Assembly: GCA_029834535.1 (NCBI GenBank)
Contig: JAQMWT010000074.1
Location: forward strand, 1-64,000
Reading direction: 5' to 3'
From: Chrysophaeum taylorii
Taxonomy: Eukaryota; Sar; Pelagophyceae; Pelagomonadales; Pelagomonadaceae
DNA length: 64,000 bases
Positions 58,336 through 64,000 of the stretch are shown here, piece after piece. How positions within the stretch are numbered: position 1 is the first letter of the stretch; each line of letters begins with the position of its first letter. Position numbers and translations under genes: made by a program. Under the pieces are notes generated by a model. It was given only the letters and a program-made list of their open reading frames with translations, did no database searches and had not been told where the DNA came from.

Positions 58336-58339
58336 TCGT

Positions 58340-60620
58340 TGGCACGAGACGGCGCACCTTTCGACGCTTCGACGTTGAAGAAGGCGGCGCGGTCGTACTT
58401 CGAGGTGCTAAATCGCTCGAGTTCAGCCGCGTCCCATCAAAGGAGGCCCTCTGGTTGACAGGTCGCCGTCGCCAACCTAACGCGTAGACAACCCCCCTCG
58501 AACGTGCTGCTGCCGCGACCGGAGCGCGGCGAGTCTTGGTCTCGGGGGGATCATCGGTCGGCGAGAGAGCAGACCCGCGCCGCTGGACTGGCCGTCGACG
58601 GACAGCTTCGCCGACTCGGCCCGCGTCTCGACGAACGGGGTGTATGCGGCGGCGGCGATCTTGGCGTCGAAGGCCTCGTCCTTGGCGGTCGCGACGAACA
58701 GTGGTGGCAGACTTTGAAGAAGGGCGTTCGATGCGGCGAAAAGAACCGAAGAGCACCTCGTTAGCTCGTCGTCGATGATCGCTCGGGCTCGAACGACCTC
58801 CTGCGAGGACAAACGGTCGCGAGGAGGTTGTCCCCGACGAGGATATTTTGCGGCGGCGCGCCGCATACTCAAAGAACTCGACGAGAAACGGCATCTTGGC
58901 CTCCTCCTCATCGGCTGTTGCCGCCGTCGAGCGAGCCGCGTGTTGCCTGCGCTTAACTGGTGGGATGGCATGACAGCAGAGCGACGGCAACGTACCGAGA
59001 TGGACCTGGCAGTTCGTGCGAAAGACGCGGGTCTTCGCGTTCGTCTCGCGACATCAAGCTCCACTGCTCTTCTTCGATCTCCTTCAGCACCGCCCCGAGG
59101 ACATACTTTAACGGAGCTCGCTGACACCGATAATACGAGGGCGGCGGAGGCAACAATTTTCGGTAATGATGGCGCCCTGCCGGCGAGATTATGCATGCCG
59201 GCACTGCCAACAAGCGTCTGTTCCGTAGCTCTCCTGGCGAACCCGACGACTTACAGCTGGAGCGCTCGAGTCAGGTCGCCGAACCGATCGGCGATCGTCT
59301 CGGCGCCAGCCGCGGTCTGGGCGGAGATCTGAGCGTACAGTTCGCCGTCTCGAAGGCGCTTCCTCTTGGTCGCGATCTCTTCGCCGTCGACGACGTCACC
59401 AGCGCGATCGTCATGGACGCCGCCCATCTCGGATCTCAGGTCGCGAATGAAGCAGTCGGACGGGAGCCCGGAGCTCCGGGCCGACGACCGCCTCCCGAAG
59501 CTAGGATCTCTCAAGGCACAACCCGCGAGGCGAGCACGGCGCCCTGATACCTAAGCTTCGATTCCGACCACGGCGTGCCCTAGCCGGATTCCTTACCGGG
59601 CATAAGCGACGCTCCCGCATCCGCTCGATCTCCACCTCCTTGGCCTGACCGCGGCCCTTGGCAGTCGCGATCTCCATTTGCGTTGCCTCCTGGTTAACGG
59701 CGGCGGCGTAAATGTCCTCGAGTTGTCGCACGGGTCCGATTTCTGCAGTCGGGTCATCGTCCGTGCCTTGGCCACCACCGCAGCCTGTCTGCTTCCTTTG
59801 ACTGGGCCTTGGTCGCGTTGAGCTCTCGTCGAAAGGTTTCCTACAGCTTCGCGGTCCTGCCGCTTCTCCCTCGCGGCAATTTGTTCCGGACCCGGAGTCC
59901 TCGTACTTCCGTTCGGCCTCCAAGACGCCCCCCCCTCGGCCATGGCCAACTCCGGCATCGAGAGCCTCGGTGTGGGCCTGGTTCCGTACGCGCTCGGCTG
60001 CGGTAGCGCGCCCTTCTTGCGCCGCCGCCTGGGCTCTCTCGAGCTGCTGGATCTGGTTGTCTCTTTGAGCGCGCGATCACTCACCAAAGCTGATGACCAC
60101 TACAGTTGTGAGAGCTCTTCTCGAGCACACGAACTAAAATCGGCCGAAGGACGCGATTCTCCACGAAGCCCTTGATCCCGACGGCGAGCGACGTCAGGGT
60201 GGTTGTCTTTCAAGGGAAACGTATCCTGGCGTCAGCGCCGTCGTGCATGCTCTCGACAGTCCTGGGTGACCCCAGGACTGTCCGTCGTTTTCAAGTGCCG
60301 CGCGAGAAAGTCCGAGAACGGACGAATGATCGCATCGGTGCTTTTTTAAGATTCTTCGGCGCCAGATCCCGGCGACACTCCGTCGAGCAGATATAAAGCC
60401 GGACCGGCAAGTCGCCCGATGTGCACAAGCTCCGTTCGAGATCCAGTTTATCCGAAAGCATATTCACGCAGCGTGCGCACTCAAATCGTCGCTGCGTTCG
60501 CGCCTGCCGACGGGCTTCTTTCGGCGCCGAGTCTGCCCGGTCGGATGGGTCCGTGTTGCTTGCGGATGGGTGCGAAACCGCCTCCGGGCACGTTTCGATG
60601 GCCTCCATAAGCTGTCTCTG
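58340..60620 (-). repeat. Undescribed repeat family R, copy 2 (longer)
   Basis: Collinear with 39860-40910. Copy 2 keeps extra coding-like sequence on the minus strand: from about 60600, EAVSHPSASNTDPSDRADSA, then LRQLEDIYAAAVNQEATQME (about 59730-59670), a charged helical stretch, CFIRDLRSEMGGVHDDRAGD (about 59455-59395), TIADRFGDLTRAL (about 59300) and FDAKIAAAAYTPFVETRAES (58665-58605). The frames are interrupted repeatedly. The product looks like a coiled-coil-rich protein that I cannot place. Two copies at unlinked positions in the same orientation suggest transposition or segmental duplication. Confidence 0.6.
60255..60282. repeat. Perfect 12-bp hairpin
   Basis: gacagtcctggg (60255-60266), loop tgac, then its exact complement (60271-60282), within repeat family R copy 2. 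No counterpart was seen in copy 1. Function unknown. Confidence 0.9.
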
Positions 60621-60794
60621 CGGCGACATCGTGATTTGTTGTGTTAGTTTCTGAGTCACGTCACACTAGTGCAAGGAGGGTTTCTCGTTCTAGGGCCTAG
60701 GCACTTTTATCCGACCCCCCGTCCCGAGACCAGCAGGTTCGAAACCCACACTGGGAAGGCGGACGCCCTCGGAAAGGCAAGGCGGCGCGGATTT

Positions 60795-60840
60795 TGAAGG
60801 CACCGTCCTACATCGCAGCCGTGCGGTTGGCGGCGATCAG
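60795..60840 (+). repeat. SINE-like repeat fragment
   Basis: ggcaccgtcctacatcgcag followed by ccg, gcggttggcggcgatcagg is close to 31274-31310. Just upstream at 60736 a ggttcgaaaccc sequence resembles a tRNA-type B box, but a full tRNA-like head could not be folded by eye. Confidence 0.45.
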
Positions 60841-60966
60841 GGGTATATCAGTACATATCATAAAAAAGAAAATAAAAATGTATGGGTACTGGGGGAAAAT
60901 AAAGAATGCAGCGCGTCTCGACTCGTTATCAAGGCGGCTACTTTCAACACGAAAGCAGCCTTTGCT

Positions 60967-62771
60967 CTAGACGTCGCGGCAGGGTCTTGGAGGTGGCGTA
61001 ACTTGATGAAAGTAGCGCGCGACGACGTCGGCGAAGCTCGGTCGCTCGTTCGGATCCTGCTTCCAGCAGTGCTGCACGATGGTGACGAGGTGTGCATCGG
61101 CGTCTTTGGAGACGGCTGGTCGCATGTCCTTATCGACGACACGGCGCGCGATTTGCCCGGCTTTGAATCCTGCCCAAGGATGCGTGCGCGTCGTCGTGAT
61201 CTCGTAAAGGACCATCCCGTACGAGTAGACGTCCGACTTCTCAGTAAACATTTGCGTCTCATCAAGCAGCCTGTGCGACACTGTCAGGCATCACACAGTG
61301 TTGAACCGTACGTACTCGGGGGCCATGAACGGCGTCGTGCCCGCGGCGCCTTGCTTGGACTCCGTAGTCGTGCGCGTCCTGAACTCGGCCGAACGCGAGA
61401 GACCAAAATCCGAAATTTTACACGAGAAGTCGTCCGTCACGAGGATATTGCTGCTCTTCAGGTCGCGGTGCTGCGGGATGGCCGGGTGACTGACTGCAGA
61501 AAAAATGTCGCCCTTACCTCGGTCCCGTGATCATAGATATGTAAACCACGCCCCGCGCGATATCCTAGATTCGCCGCTGATCATCTGTTGTATTGGCGTC
61601 GACGGGTCGTCCAAAATTTTGCGTAGTGAGCCTCGTTGCAAGTACTCCGTGACCAGACCCAGCATGTTCGACTCGGTCGTGACCTGTGCGCCATCAAAGT
61701 CACTTTCGGCGGCAGGAACAACATTTCGACAGAGAGCAGGCACAATCCGACACCGGTGTCGTGCCACTCCAAAAACCTGGACAACAAACGGCGACGTAAG
61801 GGACAACATGATCGCGAGCTCGTTGGCGAACTTGCCAAGCAGCTTCGTACGGTCTGCCAAACTCAGCCCAGTCAGTAAAATTTTTTTGACAGCGACGGTC
61901 TTCCCCGCGCACGTGCCGCGATGAAGCAGTCCCGCGCTGCCAAACGAAAAAAACGGGCTTGCCTCGATCGAGTCCAGGCTGTGATCTCGTGCTTCTCGAG
62001 CATTGATGACATCTTGTGCTCGCGCGCGCGCGCTGCGACTTCTTCTCTAAGCCCTTGCGCATATGGGCCATCTCAGATTGAAGGCCGTACATACCCTTCG
62101 CGACCAGCGAAAGATGCTCGCGAAGCTCGGCCGCGAGCTCGTCGCTCGCGACGTGTGCCGACTCGGCGACCGCTGCGTTCGCCTCGTCGTCCTCTGCGAG
62201 TGCCATGGCGGCGCTCTCCTCGTCGAGCGACTGCTCTCGCACGCCGCACTTCCGCGACCATCGCGTCTTCCAGGTCGTATTTCTGCACCTCCAGGAGCGA
62301 CGCGACCTGTGGAGGGGGTTGGGTTCTCAAAGACGGCACCCGAGTCTTCTCCTCGCGTGGCGATCGTTCATCAGTTGGTAGGCGAGACGAAGATCGCCCA
62401 GGCACGTGACGACTTCCGCGTCGAGATCCGCGAGTTTGGAGCCGTGATTAAGAAAGCCCCACTTGCGCCTTAACCACCCTCGGTCTTCGAACGATTCGAC
62501 TCGTTCTTTCATCGTCTCGAGCAGACCGCGAAGATCTTCCATGCGGCGCTCTACGAGGTCCTTGGCGCCGTCGCGAACCTTGTCGGCGTTGTCGGCGAGA
62601 ATTCGGAGGACTTGGAGCGTTTTGGCAACCCGCTCGCCGGCCGTCCTCGCGTCGGAAGCCTTGCGGTGCAAACGAGCGACGCCGTCGAGGATAGCCTTGG
62701 CCGTGGCGCACACCGTTGCAATACACGGAATTTTTTGTTTCGCCGACGGTCAGCAACGCATCTGCGACCAT
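60967..62771 (-). pseudogene. TKL-type protein kinase with helical N-terminal region, frame-disrupted
   Basis: Possible ATG at 62771. An N-terminal helical region (62713-62400, with ARLHRKASDARTAGERVAKT) and a second helical stretch (62230-62040) precede a kinase domain: TVAVKKI (Lys, near 61895), hinge LVTEYLQRGSLRKIL (near 61650), HRDLKSSNIL (about 61475), DFGLSR (about 61415), MAPE (about 61320), then SDVYSYGMVLYEITTTRTHP and PNERPSFADVV, ending CRDV at the stop at 60967. Ser/Thr phosphorylation is expected. The 45-nt intron at 61271-61315 restores the frame. A short intron near 61530-61500 (gtaagg to cag) and one near 62310 (ending ccacag) are plausible. Single-base shifts remain at an A-run (near 62730), near 62250 and near 61575, so it is either a pseudogene or sequence errors are present. 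Confidence 0.65.
61271..61315 (-). other. 45-nt spliceosomal intron in kinase gene
   Basis: On the minus strand: gtacgt donor, cgcacag acceptor. Removing 45 bases joins ATG GCC CCC GA to G CTG CTT GAT, giving MAPELLDETQ, the expected text after the activation segment. The unspliced frame instead stops within the intron. Confidence 0.8.
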
Positions 62772-64000
62772 CTTGGAGTTGACAACCAAATCCTCGATAC
62801 TGTTCGATCGGCGAGACTTTCGTGGTGGGGTGCCAGATTCTTGATGGGAGGAACTTCGGCGAGTTCAACAACCATCGGCATCGCGCCCGCCTTGGCAATA
62901 GCGATTTTGTTTTCGTCGTTGATGGCGAGAATCCGCAACGCCGCAGCCGCCTGCTCTTTGGCCCCGTCGGGACCATCCTTCGCGAGATTGACGAGCACCG
63001 GAATCGCGCCGGCCTTCGCGATCGCGATTTTGTTTTCGTCGTTGTCGCGCGCGAGTACCCACAACGCCGCAGCCGCCTGCTCTTTGGCCCGATCACTCCC
63101 CGACATTCCAAGCTCGACGAGCAGCGGAATCGCGCCCAACTCCCGCAACACGTCCGCATTGGAGATATCATTTTGGCACAAAAGCACGATTGTCTCGGCG
63201 GCACGCGTTCGGGTACGGGCGTCCATTCCATGGCCCAAGTTTGACACCGCGGCGTCAATCGGCTGTCCACCGCGAAATACGGCTGAAACTGCCTTCCGAC
63301 CAAAAGCCAGCGCGGTCGAGCCTTTTCGTCGATGATGCCCAGCCGCTTCACCACCTCCTTGCACGCCGGAATCCATCGGTGTGTCTGCTCTCAACTCCGG
63401 GGAACACGCACTAAGAACCGCATCGAACTTTCGCGGGTCGCCACCGAGCGCTTCGAGGGCCGACGCGACTCGTCGTTGCACCAAACCCTCGGCGAGCACG
63501 GGGCGCGCGTTCGGGTCGTGAGCCCAAAGCTTCTCCAAGAGCTCGACGACGACGACGGGATTCGCGGTGCGCGCAGTAGTATAGGGGATTTCGGGGCGTT
63601 GTTTTTCGTAGACGACCGCCCTAATAATCTGAGCGTCGTGCTTGCCAGCCCACGGAGGCGAGCAAGTACACAGCTCGAAGCACACCACGCCGAGCGCGTA
63701 GGCGTCGGCTTCCCTCCACCGAGGTTTCGTGCCGTCGGGTTTGAGGAGTCTGCGCGTGCAGTCACCGAGAGGCCGCATGCGAAATAACTTACTCGGGAGC
63801 CATCCACGGACATGTCCCCGGCGAACTCGTTCTTCGTCCCGTCGATGAATCAAACAACGGGCTTGACGCCTCCATTTCTGCCTTCAATCTAGCAAAGCCA
63901 AAGTCGGCGAGCTTGACCACACCTCCAACGCATATGAGAAGATTCCACGAATTGAGGTCACGGTGGAACACGCCGAAGTCGTGCAGACAGGTCAACCCCC
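62750..64000 (-). CDS. Kinase-ARM repeat protein (TKL-type), 5' end outside window
   Basis: Exon A, 64000-63793, carries CLHDFGVFHRDLNSWNLL (catalytic loop HRDLNSWN), KLADFGFARL and CPWMAPE. After a 43-nt intron, exon B (63749-62750) continues LLKPDGTKPRWREADAYALG and CSPPWAGKH through the C-lobe (HDPNARPVLAE). A linker follows, then about three Armadillo-type repeats at about 63230-62850: RAKEQAAAALWVLARDNDEN and KIAIAKAGAIPVLVNLA, repeated. Kinase plus ARM proteins are common in algal and oomycete-type genomes (family knowledge); the repeats likely bind partners. The reading frame ends at 62750 with a short tail, overlapping the possible start (62771) of the next kinase, so the 3' end may be mis-assigned or spliced further. 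The N-lobe lies outside the window. Confidence 0.8.
63750..63792 (-). other. 43-nt spliceosomal intron in kinase-ARM gene
   Basis: On the minus strand the intron starts gtaagttattt and ends cacgcgcag. Splicing gives CCC GA joined to A CTC CTC AAA, reading APELLKPDG. Same position and phase (2) as the 45-nt intron in the neighbouring kinase, supporting common descent of the two genes. In the unspliced frame a TAA follows at once. Confidence 0.85.

Noticed and set aside
60730-60760. ggttcgaaaccc, tRNA B-box-like
   Set aside because: No matching acceptor, D-arm or anticodon arm could be folded, so no tRNA gene is called.

Overview
The window reads as nuclear DNA of a microbial eukaryote, most likely an alga or stramenopile-like protist, but I cannot name the species. 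Reasons: large single-exon genes spaced kilobases apart; a plasma-membrane-type Ca2+-ATPase, a bestrophin-like channel, a PPR protein with a mitochondrial-type N-terminus and EF-hand and TKL-type kinase genes; two spliceosomal introns of only 43 and 45 nt that restore kinase reading frames exactly; and a dense load of eukaryotic transposon relics (Helitron/PIF1 helicase, PIF/Harbinger, hAT, LINE-like reverse transcriptase, LTR-like direct repeats). No operons, rRNA, convincing tRNA or CRISPR array was seen.

Layout. 1-10.9 kb: no credible gene; degenerate sequence, G-rich on the + strand in its first half, with one short dispersed repeat. 11.15-19.64 kb: an 8.5-kb C-rich block bounded by similar direct repeats, probably a decayed LTR-type element. 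19.8-22.2 kb: two Helitron-derived helicase repeats facing each other as a large inverted repeat. 22.5-23.4 kb: EF-hand gene (-). 23.6-26.6 kb: LINE-like fragments. 26.9-28.7 kb: a broken PIF/Harbinger-type gene pair. 29.0-29.6 kb: four-helix membrane protein (+). 29.9-31.8 kb: Helitron repeat plus a pile-up of LINE 3' ends and a SINE-like unit. 31.9-36.0 kb: unrecognised repeats. 36.1-37.1 kb: another Helitron repeat, then the PPR gene (-, 37.2-38.3 kb) with a LINE fragment at its 5' side. 39.9-40.9 and 58.3-60.6 kb: two copies of one undescribed repeat family. 43.1-44.9 kb: large secreted protein (+). 47.3-49.7 kb: broken hAT-like transposase (-). 49.9-51.0 kb: bestrophin-like channel (+), with a Helitron repeat starting right at its stop codon. 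52.1-52.8 kb: LINE-like C-terminus with simple-repeat tail. 54.6-57.8 kb: Ca2+-ATPase (-). 61.0-64.0 kb: two tandem kinase genes (-), the outer one carrying ARM repeats and running off the window.

The host genes suggest calcium and ion handling (EF-hand, Ca2+-ATPase, bestrophin, kinases), but nothing shows that they form one pathway. The most notable structural feature is the five-copy Helitron-derived repeat: all copies carry the C-terminal part of a PIF1-like helicase, all are frame-disrupted, share a 5' end beginning TC and containing ACTA, and four lie on the 3' side of an intact host gene.
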